Positions 28,150 through 39,059 of a DNA stretch of 64,000 nt are shown here, piece by piece. Under the pieces are notes generated by a model. It was given only the letters and a program-made list of their open reading frames with translations. It was not told the origin of the DNA and did no database searches. Made by a program: the position numbers and the translations under genes. Numbering within the stretch: the stretch's first letter is position 1; each line of letters opens with the position of its first letter. This stretch comes from Vanilla planifolia (taxonomy: Eukaryota > Streptophyta > Magnoliopsida > Asparagales > Orchidaceae), in contig JAIUJO010000298.1 in assembly GCA_023846275.1 (NCBI GenBank), forward strand, positions 352,501 to 416,500. Direction: 5' to 3'.

Positions 28150-28560
28150 GAAAGCTAAACGATGCTTCGACGATCAACATATCTCGTTGTTGAGAAGAAT
28201 AAAAAAATTGTCAAATAATTAGATCTTTTATTATTTCTTCATCTAGATATTACTTATTAATAGAACTAGATGGATGTCTAAAAGGTTGAAGAGGTATATT
28301 GAAATAAAAAAATTAGAAGAAATCATCAATGATGGATGAACTTATAAGTGGATATTACAAAGGAATCTATAATTGTAAAGCAATTGCCATAGAAGAAATT
28401 CCTAAAAAATAGAAGAAAAGTTTCTCTTAGGATTGACTACAAAGTAATAACATCATTTTACATTAGCTACAATAAATTAGCCATAGATAGCATGAATTAT
28501 TTAGTGATTTTGTTATTAATAACAGATATTATAAAGTCAACAAACATATAAATGAAAAGA
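28150..28560 (+). pseudogene. Decayed coding-like stretch, family unknown
   Basis: One plus-strand frame (the one including ATGCTTCGACGATCAACA near 28162) reads through most of this stretch with plausible residue composition. It includes a run of about 50 codons without a stop near 28410-28555, and its interruptions are mainly TAA or TAG. I cannot identify a domain. In A+T-rich DNA an apparent frame of this kind can arise by chance, so the evidence is weak. It lies between the short exon-like remnant and the TATA box of the next frame. Confidence 0.2.
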
Positions 28561-28712
28561 TCACAATTTAGCTGATCACATCACCCATATAATTAGGGAA
28601 AAGCTTCCATAAAAAGACAAATGAAGCATCAAAATCGATAACTAGTAAACAAATGGTCACAAAAAGGCTCAAACTAGCATTATAAACAACATATAATGCT
28701 TTGAACTTTTTG

Positions 28713-28720
28713 TATAAATA
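28713..28720 (+). promoter_or_regulatory. TATA box candidate
   Basis: TATAAATA followed by GCCACCAAAGGCC, an island of G/C in A+T-rich DNA. It lies 84 bases upstream of the ATG at 28804, a normal distance for a eukaryotic core promoter with a short leader. Such octamers are common by chance at this base composition. The non-satellite context and the downstream frame are what make it worth listing. Confidence 0.3.
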
Positions 28721-28803
28721 GCCACCAAAGGCCATAAATAAGAATCATTTTCAAGGTATTTTATGGAGTTACAAATTGTAACAATAAAATTTTTTTTTGG
28801 GAA

Positions 28804-29115
28804 ATGACAAACTCAAACTCTCCTTTTCCAAACCAAAGCACTTTTGAGCCTCACACACTCATCAGATTTCAAAAGATTTCAAATTTAGCTTATATATCCC
28901 AACATCTTGTTGATGATGTCCACAAATGCTTGTTGGATTATCTATTTAGTACAAGAAAGAATCAAAATACGTTCTTATATATCATAGATGCTTTTGTTAT
29001 TTACTTTTCTTATATTGTGTTCATCATTGAAACACATTCAACACATAGAAAGCCACTTTTCTTCCCCACATTAAGGACATACAACACAAAAATCTTAAAT
29101 TTTAAAGGGAAATAA
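28804..29115 (+). CDS. Hypothetical 103-aa protein, unrecognised
   Basis: An open frame of 103 codons, the longest outside the satellite apart from the one at 46464. The N-terminus (MTNSNSPFPNQSTFEPHTL) is polar and Ser/Pro/Asn-rich. Residues 20-52 are mixed and look helical (RFQKISNLAYISQHLVDDV). A hydrophobic stretch at about residues 57-76 (TFLYIIDAFVIYFSYIVFII) could be a membrane segment, and the tail is basic. Residue composition is gene-like, unlike satellite frames. A TATAAATA element lies 84 bases upstream. The frame ends before a longer broken frame at 29187 in another phase, so the two may be exons or fragments of one gene separated by an intron or frameshift. I recognise no family. 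It may be the surviving part of a pseudogene or retroelement. Confidence 0.35.
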   Translation: MTNSNSPFPNQSTFEPHTLIRFQKISNLAYISQHLVDDVHKCLLDYLFSTRKNQNTFLYIIDAFVIYFSYIVFIIETHSTHRKPLFFPTLRTYNTKILNFKGK

Positions 29116-29186
29116 AGATTTTAATAACTAAATTAACTAAAAAGAGCGTAAATATAAGCTTGCTAATTTAAAATCTAAAAAGGGAA

Positions 29187-29940
29187 ATGGAGATACAAGA
29201 TTTTGTCAATCAAGAACAACAAGGGTTACAGAGTTCCTTGGAAGTACTACCCCATGAAGTCTCTACATTCAAATAGGTGATTTTACAATAGGTTCTCAAA
29301 CATGAGGTAGAAAAGGCTGCCATTGTGTTAAGTCTTGCAAAATAAATTCTCTTAGAAAGCATTCTATTATTGAAGGAACACTATTACGTGTCTTAGTTCA
29401 CTAAACACAAAGACATCTTCAAATTATTGGTAGTAGATCATTCCCCTATGAAGAGGGCCTTCAATTCACTTTTATTTTCTTAGACCTATCATCGTGGAAC
29501 AATTGCATGGTTCTTATTGAAGAACTTAATGTTGATAAACTTTTAGGAGTGGGATTTGTTTAGGGATCATTATTATAATTCTAGTGCAAGTAAACAAATT
29601 TTGTTGCAACATTCACCGGGACTACAACATTTTCTTTAGACTTTGAGAATTATTTTTCTAAATAAAGCTTCATTAACTTAACCATAAAACGTTGCCCATA
29701 GGTAAATAATATATTGTATTTTGAAGAAGCATTAAATGATACCTTAGTCACTTAAATAAGCCTAGGAATCAAAGTATTCAATGAAGCATATGACATGATT
29801 AACTGTCTAGAAGGCCCTAAAGTACAAATACAATGAAAGAGAAGTTATGCTTTTGCAATTATAGATGACAAATCCTTTTTCAAAAGAGAGAAGCATCTTT
29901 TGGAAGAAATTGGAACCAAAACTTATTGAGTGGACTATCT
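29187..29940 (+). pseudogene. Broken coding region of about 250 codons, family unknown
   Basis: From ATG 29187 one frame begins MEIQDFVNQEQQGLQSSLEV and runs with gene-like composition to about 29430, broken by a few TAG/TAA codons (first at 29274). A frame shifted by two bases then takes over. It reads openly from about 29430 to 29558 (for example LIEELNVDKLLGVGFV) and continues with few stops to about 29940 (for example FNEAYDMINCLEGPK and HLLEEIGTKTY). Most interruptions are TAA or TAG, the pattern expected if Gln codons CAA/CAG decayed by C-to-T change. A+T richness alone also favours these stops. The change of frame implies at least one indel or a lost intron. No domain is recognised, so an old gene copy or retroelement fragment is equally possible. 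Confidence 0.4.
29648..29685 (+). repeat. Diverged direct repeat, copy 1 (partner at 30363-30400)
   Basis: A 38-bp segment matching 30363-30400 at 32 of 38 positions without gaps, 715 bases apart. In the frame used by the broken coding region it gives NYFSK, a stop, then SFINLTI. The partner gives SYFAKKRFINLTI in its own open frame. Matching at both DNA and peptide level suggests shared coding ancestry. Confidence 0.5.
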
Positions 29941-30341
29941 TTTAAAAAATTATATTTGTGTAGCACACTAGTGGCAATCCACACATGATTTCCCTACTTG
30001 TTTTCTACACTTATTCTTCATTTTGGTGTGTAAAGAGAAATGAACTAGCAAAACGTTTGGCTCTAGTTTATTTATAAAGAAGCTTTTATCTCTTTGAAAA
30101 TGGATTCATATACTTTTAAGTATTTAGGGTTGGCATTTTATTGTTATGTTTTTTGAAAATAAGCTAGTTGCTAAGGTTTCTATCAGGTCCTCTAGTTTTA
30201 TTGTCTTGTTTTGCGTATGTGTTTAGTCTTTTTTTATCTACTTTCTAATTTTTGTATTGTTTGGCAAAAGTCCTTTTTCATAGCAAATAATCATTAATAG
30301 GTGGTCATTATTTAGTTATTTTCTTCTTAATAATTGAAATA

Positions 30342-30467
30342 ATGTGGTGGAGTTTCTTAAAGAGTTATTTTGCTAAAAAACGCTTCATTAACCTCACCAT
30401 TTCATCTGTACAAGTAGCTATGAATTTGATTAAGGATTTTTATTTGTACATATTGCCCTTATTATGA
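30342..30467 (+). CDS. Small 41-codon open frame related to the broken coding region
   Basis: Begins MWWSFLKSYFAKKRFINLTI and ends at TGA 30465-30467. Its segment SYFAKKRFINLTI resembles NYFSK-stop-SFINLTI of the broken frame 715 bases upstream, including the DNA match 30363-30400. It is too short to assign a function and is probably the truncated start of a second, related gene fragment. No promoter is evident. The remaining sequence on either side (29950-30340 and 30470-30590) shows no supportable gene. Confidence 0.3.
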   Translation: MWWSFLKSYFAKKRFINLTISSVQVAMNLIKDFYLYILPLL

Positions 30468-30590
30468 TAGTAGTTAAGAGATTACAACAAAAAGGACATG
30501 GTACAAAAACGCTAATTGGCTTAAGGGATATTGATGATAATAATCTTAGATAGGGTTTATTAAGAAGTTTATTAGTAGAAAAATTATTAA

Positions 30591-33500
30591 ATATCAAATA
30601 TTAGGTTTAATATGTTTTTACTATTTATCATTATTGATATTTACACTTACTTGCCTTCGTAATTCATAGTAATTTGAGATAAGATGTAACAAAAAATAAA
30701 AAATATTTTTCAACTCATCTGGATGAGTGATATCTATTGAAGTACTGATGTTTTTGTAATTTAAATATTTAGTTTCTATGTTCTTTGCACAATTTACGAG
30801 TTATTTGGATTGGACATGGTTTAACAATCAAGTAATCCTCTATTTCAGTATTATCTTAGAAATTAACTTTCCCATGCAATTTATCTCATTTTTTCAAACA
30901 TTTCACTTACATTTCCTTATGTTCTTATGTAACTCAAAATCTCATTTTATTTATCCTTCACATCACTTTGATCTTTTTTTGGTACTTTACTTCAATATAT
31001 CACATCAAAATTTCAATAAAAATGTACTTAACAACAAAAAATATTATTATTTATTATGCTTATATAATTTGCTAATTCATGTAATTTTAAAAGATGTCCA
31101 ATCAAGATTAAATAATGTTGTTGGACTCATCTTGATTAGCTCTTTATAATTAATTAATGACTCATTTTTTATTATTTTATTTTTTATCTTTTTTGAGTAT
31201 GTAATTATCGATTCCATTAATATTTTGGAATGCAAAGTTTGTGTAAACATTATCATATTTTTATTCAATTTTGCTCCTATTTATGTTATATTACTATTTT
31301 ACTCTTAATGTCCTATCGAATGACATCTGCATCACTTTGACTTGTTTATATCATATTTTCTAAAGTTTTGGCTTACATTTTGAGAATTTTTAATCATTCC
31401 TAATTGGATGAATTTAGGATGTCATACGTATTATCCCTAGAACCTTTGAATTAAACTTTCCAACATAATTTGTCTTATTTTTTATAATATTTCATTTCAA
31501 TTTTGTTTTATCACTACGTTACTCAAAATATCATCTCATGTGACCTTTGCATCAAATTAATTTAGTTATGTTATATCACTTTAACTTATCATATTTCAAT
31601 TTTAATATATATTTTCTTAAAATTAGTAATCTACCGTTTTGGTGCTTATATGCTTTCATAACTTCCTGAAAGACTAAACTCAGTTTGATTAAGGCAATCA
31701 AAAATATCGTTGGATTCATCTTGACAAGCTTTATTGAATTAAGTATTCATTTTATAGTTTTTCTAGATATTTTAGTTTTTAAATTTTTTTGCATGAATTA
31801 CGAAAAATTCTAATTCATAAATGATTTAGTGATTAAGCATGTTACACTTGATCTTCTTAGAAAAATAGATTGAAACAATCCTATATAATATACCACATTT
31901 CTTCAAATTTTGGTTTTTATTTGTTTCTATTACAATGCTTTAATTTATTTAATTTTGATTTTATTTTCTAATTACAAAGTGTAAAAATAATTTCTTATTA
32001 TTGAAGCATATTTATTTATGTAATTTGTGGTATATCCAAACGCGGTATGAAGGAGACCGAACAAACGATGCTAGAGTTTATTTGATGGTTTCTATCTAAT
32101 AAATTTTTTTAATATCTTAATATTTTTAATTTTCTAGTGTTCTCAGAATCTTCTTGAGAATTTTTTGCTTTTACATCATTTGATGGTCAAGGATGCTGCA
32201 CATAATCTCCAAAAAATCTTGAAATGCAGCTTTCTTCTATCATTTATATCATTTCTTTAAATGTTTTCATTTTATTTAGTTATATTATTATGAAACTATA
32301 ACTCCTAAATTTCTTGACTTTCACATATCTTTGTTTTTTATATTACAATGATTCATTTAATAACATTTCATGTTTAATATATATTTACTTAAAATTAAGA
32401 TAATAATTCCTTAAATAATTTTTGTAAGTCACAATAATTCTAATCAAGGTTTGTTGGAGTTGAAACAATTGACATTGGATCATCTCCATGAGCTTTATCC
32501 ACTTGAAAATTAATTTTCATATTTTTAAATATTTTTTCTAAGGTTTTATGAAAAAAATGAGGTGACTTGATTATTAGTATATTTGATGATCATGGAAGTT
32601 ACAATTGTTCTCCTCAGTATCTTGGAATGCAACTTTCTCATGTAATTTATCTGATCTCCTTGAATTTTTTGCTTTTCGTATATAATATTTCTACGAAACT
32701 CTAACTTTCTCACATGTAACATACAAATCATTTTGATTTTATTATATTAAATTGTGTGATTTCATTTGAATAAGTTCTATCATAAGTTTACTTGGTAGTA
32801 ATAAAATATTTTTAATTTTATTTATGTGTGCGATAATTTTGTTATTTATAATTTTTCCAAATGAGATCTAATTGAGATGAAACAATGTTTTTTGACGCAT
32901 ATTCATTGGCTCTTTTTATTCATTTTTTAAAATTTAAATATTTTACTTTCTAAGATTTTGGCATGTTTTGTGAAACAATTTTATTTATACCTTATTTAAT
33001 AATCGGGTCTACTACACAAAATTTTCATAGTATCACGGAGCAACTTCCTATACAATTTGTCACATTTTTTGAAATTTTTGTTGTGGTTGGCTATAGAATT
33101 ATTTAACTTTATATCTTCTCTCACATGTCCTCTAAATACCTTTGAAGTGATTGTTTTGTATTATTTCAATTAAAGTTACTCCAACCTAAATAAAATATTT
33201 ATTTAATAATAAAAATAATTATTTATTATTATTTAAGTTTTTCACCTTTGCAATCAGCAATAACTCTAAATGAAGTGCGATTGAGTAGAGAAAAAATCTA
33301 TTTTGCATCCCTTCAACGTAGCCTATCAAATTAAATATTATATTTTATATCTTCAGATATTTTCTTTTCTATTATTTTTAATGTTTTAGGAGGTTTTTCA
33401 ATTTTTATTTGATTTCATGATTGAGGTCTGAACAAGATGAAATAGTTACTGTTGAACTCATCTCAACAAGGCCTTTCTGGTCATATATTTATTTTTGAAT

Positions 33501-36500
33501 TTTTAAATATTTTCTTTTCTTGTATTTTAACAGACTTTAAGAGATATTTTTATTCGTGCCTTGTTTAAAAATCAAGAATGTTAGGGTTAACTTTCACAGT
33601 ATTTTTGAATGTAACATTCCTCTACAATTTCTTATTTTTTAAATTTTTTGACTTTGACTTATTTATTTTGCTATGAAACTTGAATACTCCCCTTGTGAGA
33701 CCTTTACATCACATTTATTTTGTTATAATACATTTGTTTAAATGGTCTCATTTTAGCTAAAATATGCATTTATAATATATTAAAGTAATGATTTATTATT
33801 ACATATGGTTAACTACTTTGCTCATTAAAAACAATTTCAAATTAGTTGTTTTGGTAATGAAACAAACACTATTTGCATATCTTCAATGAGTTGTGTTAAA
33901 TTAAGCGTTCATTTTTATTTTTGTAAGTGATTTTTGTTTTTAGTGTTTTGACATGGCTTATGAGTAATTTTTATAACTACCTTATTTAATGATTAATGAT
34001 GTTACATTCAATCTCAATATCTTGAAAATGAACTACCTATTTTATTTCTAATTTCTTCAAATTATTCACTTTGAATATGTCATATTACTGACTAAATCTA
34101 AATCTTTTTATCATGTGAGCTTTATGAAGCACTTATTTGAATTTGTTGCTTTTTCTTAATTTATCTCATATTAGCCTCAATGTATATTCAATTAATATTA
34201 AAAATATAATTAGTTAATATATATGATAAAATTTTTAATTTATAGTAATTCGAAAGAACATTAGATAGGGACAAAATGATCACCGTTAATGTCATTTCAA
34301 TAAGCTCATTATTATAAAATATTGTATATATTTTTTTAAATAGAAAATTTTTTATTATTTCAACATGCTCTATGAGACATTTTAATTCTTACACTATTTG
34401 ATGATCTAGTATAATTATTGTTTCATGTTAATATATACGATACACTCTATTTACCTTATTTTTATAATGGTACTTTCTAGTGTAATTTATGTTATTTTCT
34501 TAAATTTTTTTCTTTAACATGTTCATACTACTATGTAACTCTAAATCTCTTCTCACATAACAATTTTTTCACCTTGGTATGACAACATTACTTTGCTTCC
34601 ATTTGTCTCATTTTATCTTTAAGATGTAATCACTAATTTTATAATAATAGTTCTTTTTTATTTATTCTCTTTTTTTTTATTTTTTAATAATTCAAAAAAA
34701 AATTTAATGGAGATGAAATAAATGCCATTGGACTTTTTTTATTAGCTTTATCAATCAAAATTTTGATTCTTTATATTTTGAAACATTCTTCTTTTAAAGA
34801 AAAAAGGTAAAATTTATGTGATATTATTAATCATACATGATTTGATTGTTGTGGATGTTACATTGGATATGTTAATTATATTGGTACACAAATTTCCCAC
34901 ATTATTTGTCTCATTTTCTCAAATTTTTCGTTTGATTTGGTTATATTACATTGGATCAATTTTTGTAATTTCTACTATACTATAAAATTGATAAATATTA
35001 AATTATTAAATTTGTGTTATTTAAGTTTAATATCAATTCTAATTTATAGAAATTTTAGATTAGGTGCATTTTAATCTTTGGACTCATTGCGATGTGCACT
35101 ATCCATTGATATAATCATTTTTATTTTTTAATATTTTATATTCTAGTTTTTAGGATGCTTTGTAAGAAATTTCAATTCAAACATTATTGTTTAGATCACT
35201 TTGATGTCTTTGTGTGCACTTTTACCGCACAAAATATAACATTTCTCGAAATGTTTGACTTTAATTTTTTATATAAGTATGAAATTATAATTTTCTTCTT
35301 GTGTGAGCTTTACATCGATTTGATATTTTTATATAATATTTCTTAAATTTATTTTATTTTAGTGTCAAAATTAATCTACTTAATATTAAAAAAATAAAGT
35401 CATTATTGTTTATGTTTATATATTTAGTAACATAGAGCTCAATCCAATTAATATTTTATATTTTAATTTATTTTATTTTCTAAGATTTAAGCATTTTTCA
35501 TAAGAATTATCAATTTGTAACTGTTTTATGACTAATGATCTTGCACTAAATTCTCTCAAAATCTTTGCAATACAACTTTCCTGAATAATTTATCTCATTC
35601 CTTCAAACATTCTTATTTTGTTTTGGTATGTTACTATGTGACTGTAAATGTCATATTGCATGACTAGTACATTCCATTTATGTGCTTATATTATTTTCAT
35701 ACAATTTTTTAGATTTAATACATACATGCTTCATATTAAAATAATAATGTCTCTATTTATAATAATTTATCTTTTGTAAGTTATGGAAATTTCAAGAAAC
35801 GTTTGATGGAAATAAATTAGACGCTGTTGGACTAGTTTTAATGAGCTCTTTTTAATTAAATATTTTTTTTCATGATTTAATAATTTTTAAAGTGTTTTGG
35901 CATGATTTAAAAGACATTTTGAATCATCCAATATTCTATGATTAGGGATTTTACAGTCAACCACCTTAATATACCGAACTTTCCCAAATAATTTTATTCA
36001 CTTAAAAAATATATTTTTTTATTTTCTTATATTAGTATGAAAGTCACATTCTCGTCACTTGTCAAGCTTATATCACTTTGATTTGGTAGTGTTACATTAC
36101 TTAAATTTATCTCATTTCAACTTTATTATATATCTACTAAACATAATAATAATAATTTTTTATTATTTCTAATTAAGTAAGTTGAAAAATTTTAGTAATT
36201 CCAAACAATATCTTATTGAGATGAAACAAATGGAGATAGACTCATCTCAATGACCTCTATCATGATGATCTCTCCTTAATATTTGGAATTTAAAAAACAC
36301 CCATATAATATTTCTTATTTGTTCGTGGGGTTGTCTTTGATTTTGTTTTGTTATTATGCAACAATAATTATCCTCTCATGTGAGTTTTATATTTCTTTTA
36401 TTTTGTTATATTACATTATTTCATCTTTACTCATTTTAACATTAACATAAATTTATTTATCATTGAAATGATAAGGAATTATTTTTTTGTTTATTTAATT

Positions 36501-39059
36501 TCGAAATATATAACAAGTCAAAACAAGAATTATTTGACACAAAAAATATTTTTAGACTCACTTGAATGACCTCTACTTAATGAAATTTTTTTTTATGATT
36601 TTGGAATTTTTCATGATGAATTTTGATGTATACATAATTTTATATTCAAAGTAGTCATAATTCATGTCTTTTAAATGTTCGATAGCAAATTTCTCATAAA
36701 AAGTATCTCAATCCTTCAAATTGTTTCTTTGTATTTCATTACAATATTAGTTAAAACTAAATGTAGTCAAATCTAACCTATAAATCACTTTGATTTTTTT
36801 ATATTACATTTTTTAATTTATCAAATGTTTAGTTTTCTTATATTTTTATTCAGCAATATTAGTTCCTTTAATGTTTTTTTCCTGCATAATTCACTTTAAT
36901 TTGAAATGATGTCTGAAAAAGAAGAAAACAAACATTGCTGGACTCACCTCAATGAGCAATATCTTTTGAAATACCCATTTTTATGTTTTTAAATATTATT
37001 TCGATTATTTTTTCACACTTTATGAGATGTTTTCATTTTGACATGATTTGAAGATCAGAGAAGAAACCTTTGTTCGCTATATTATTTTATAAATTATCTT
37101 TGTCAACAAATTTACCTTATTTCTTGAAATGTTTCACAACTTTATTATGCAGCTTTGTGACTCAAAATCCCATTTTACGTGTCCTTAGCATCACTTTGAT
37201 TTTAGTTTACTACAATAGTTCAATTTATCTCAATAAAGTTTTAATAAAATCTTGCTTAACATTAATTAAATATTTTATTATTTATCATACTTATTTGCTT
37301 CGATGACTTAACTAATTCAAAATAACTTTTGATCGAGATTAAACAAATCATATTGCACTCATAATAACAAGCTCTATATAATAAAATAATAACTTTTATT
37401 TTTATTTATTTTATTTTCAATGATTTTGGCTCATATTACTAGACATTTTTATTAGTAGCTAACTGATGTTAGAAAAAGTTACTATCAAACTCCTTAGTAC
37501 CTTGGAATGCAAAGGTTTTGCAAACCTTTAAACATTTTTATGAACTTTGCCTATTTTATATTGTTATATTACTATGTAAGTCATAATCCCCTCTCATGTG
37601 GCCTTTGCATCAATTTGATTTTATTGTATTAGATTACTTTAAATTGTCTCGTTTCATATTCACTACAAATTTATACAACTTTAAACTAATAATTCTTTAT
37701 CATTTATAGTTTTATGCATCGATTTTCTGTTGTAATTCCAAAGTAGTTTGAATGGGAATAAATAAACATTGTTGGACTCATCTTGATAAGCTTTATCTAA
37801 TTTAACACTCATTTTTTATATTTCTTAACTTTTTTGTCTTGTACTATTTGAACTTGTTTTATTAGGCATTTGATTAGTACCTAATTAGGTAATCTAGGAT
37901 ATTACTTTCAGTCTTCTTAGAATATTGGGGTGCAACTTTTTTTGTACAATTCATCTCATTTCTTCAAATCCCTCTCTTTGAATTTGTTCTTTTATAATGT
38001 AGCTATAAATTTCATCTAAAGTGACCTTTATATTTCTTTGATTTGGTTATGATATATTTCTTCAATTTATGTCATTTCATCCTTACTATACATTTACTTA
38101 ATATAAAAAATAATAATCTATTATTAATTTTGCTTTTTTGCTTTTTTAAATTGAAATAATTGTGAAGGAGGCTTGATAGAGATGAAGAAAACATCGTTAA
38201 ACTCGTCTCGATGAGCATCATCTAGGTATATATTCATTATTAATTTTTTAAATATTTTATTTTTTAGGATTTTTATCCATGCCTATTTGTTAATCAAGGA
38301 TTTTAAACTTTTCCTCCTTTATATTAAGGAATCCAATACTTTTATATAATTTATGGTATTCCATTATATTTGTCACATTCATTTTGTTATATTATTATAA
38401 ACTCAATATCTTTTAATATCAGACTTTTTCATCATTTAGAGTTTGTTATACTACAATTGTTCATTTTTTTCCTATTTTAATAGAATATAAATTTATGTAA
38501 AACTAAAATAAGAATTTATTCTTAATTTTTGTATTTTGTTAATTTGTTGCAAATCGAAACATTGTCTTATGATGACAAAACTAATGTAGTTGAACTTATC
38601 TTTACAAACTCTACCTAATTGAATTTTCCTCTTTAAATTTATAAATATTTTACTTTTCATTATTTCGCTTGTTTAATGAGACATTTTTATTTGTACAATA
38701 TTTGATGGTCATGGATCTTACATTTCATACCTTTTTTCTTGTAATGGAGATTTACAAAAAATTTTATCGCTTCTTCTTTAATTGTTTTCTTTTAAGTTTG
38801 TTATATTTCTATGTAATTTAAAAACAAATATAATGTGAACATTACATCTCTTAGTTTTGTCATACTACATTACTTTAACTTATCTAATTTTTTCTTTAAT
38901 GTATATCTACTTAACATCAAAATAATAACTTATTGTTATTTATATTTATTTATATAGACAATTCTTAGTTATTTCAAAATGAGGTCAGACAAAAGGAAAA
39001 AGTAAGTTTCATTAAAATGTTATCAAAGAGCTTTATGTAATTAAAAATTAATTTATATA
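30591..39059 (-). repeat. Satellite block B, reverse orientation (about 21 monomers)
   Basis: The same monomer as block A but read on the minus strand. The plus strand now shows GGACTCATCTTGATGAGCTC-type cores. Readable cores lie near 30713, 31120, 31707, 32482, 35078, 35828, 36236, 36940, 37773 and 38198, with a usual spacing of about 400-425 bp. Typical plus-strand landmarks are GATGTTACACTCGATCTCC, TTGGAATGCAACTTTC and TTATTATTTATGCTTATTT. A core is missing near 31350, where a deletion joins two monomers, and cores are close together (about 200 bp) near 33260-33460. A 123-codon frame at 30778-31149 and other frames here are readings of the repeat, not genes. Confidence 0.88.

Larger units (their letters stand above)
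27271..30590. other. Single-copy island I between satellite blocks A and B
   Basis: The last block A core is near 27235-27260 (CTCATAAAGAAGAGTC). From about 27271 the satellite landmarks stop, and they resume in the opposite orientation at about 30590-30610. The island is less extreme in base composition and contains gene-like frames, described separately. The stretch 27271-27990 shows no coding frame, RNA or repeat that I can support. The island could be the inserted material around which the flanking array was inverted, or an older locus invaded by satellite. Confidence 0.7.

Noticed and set aside
28335..28420. A kinase glycine-loop-like reading (GYYKGIYNCKAIAI) near 28350
   Set aside because: The similarity is short. 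No downstream catalytic HRD or DFG motif could be read, and the frame hits several stops immediately afterwards.
30778..31149. 123-codon plus-strand frame at the start of block B
   Set aside because: It runs across a satellite monomer, and its Phe/Tyr/Ile-rich product resembles readings of other monomers. There is no promoter or independent protein evidence.
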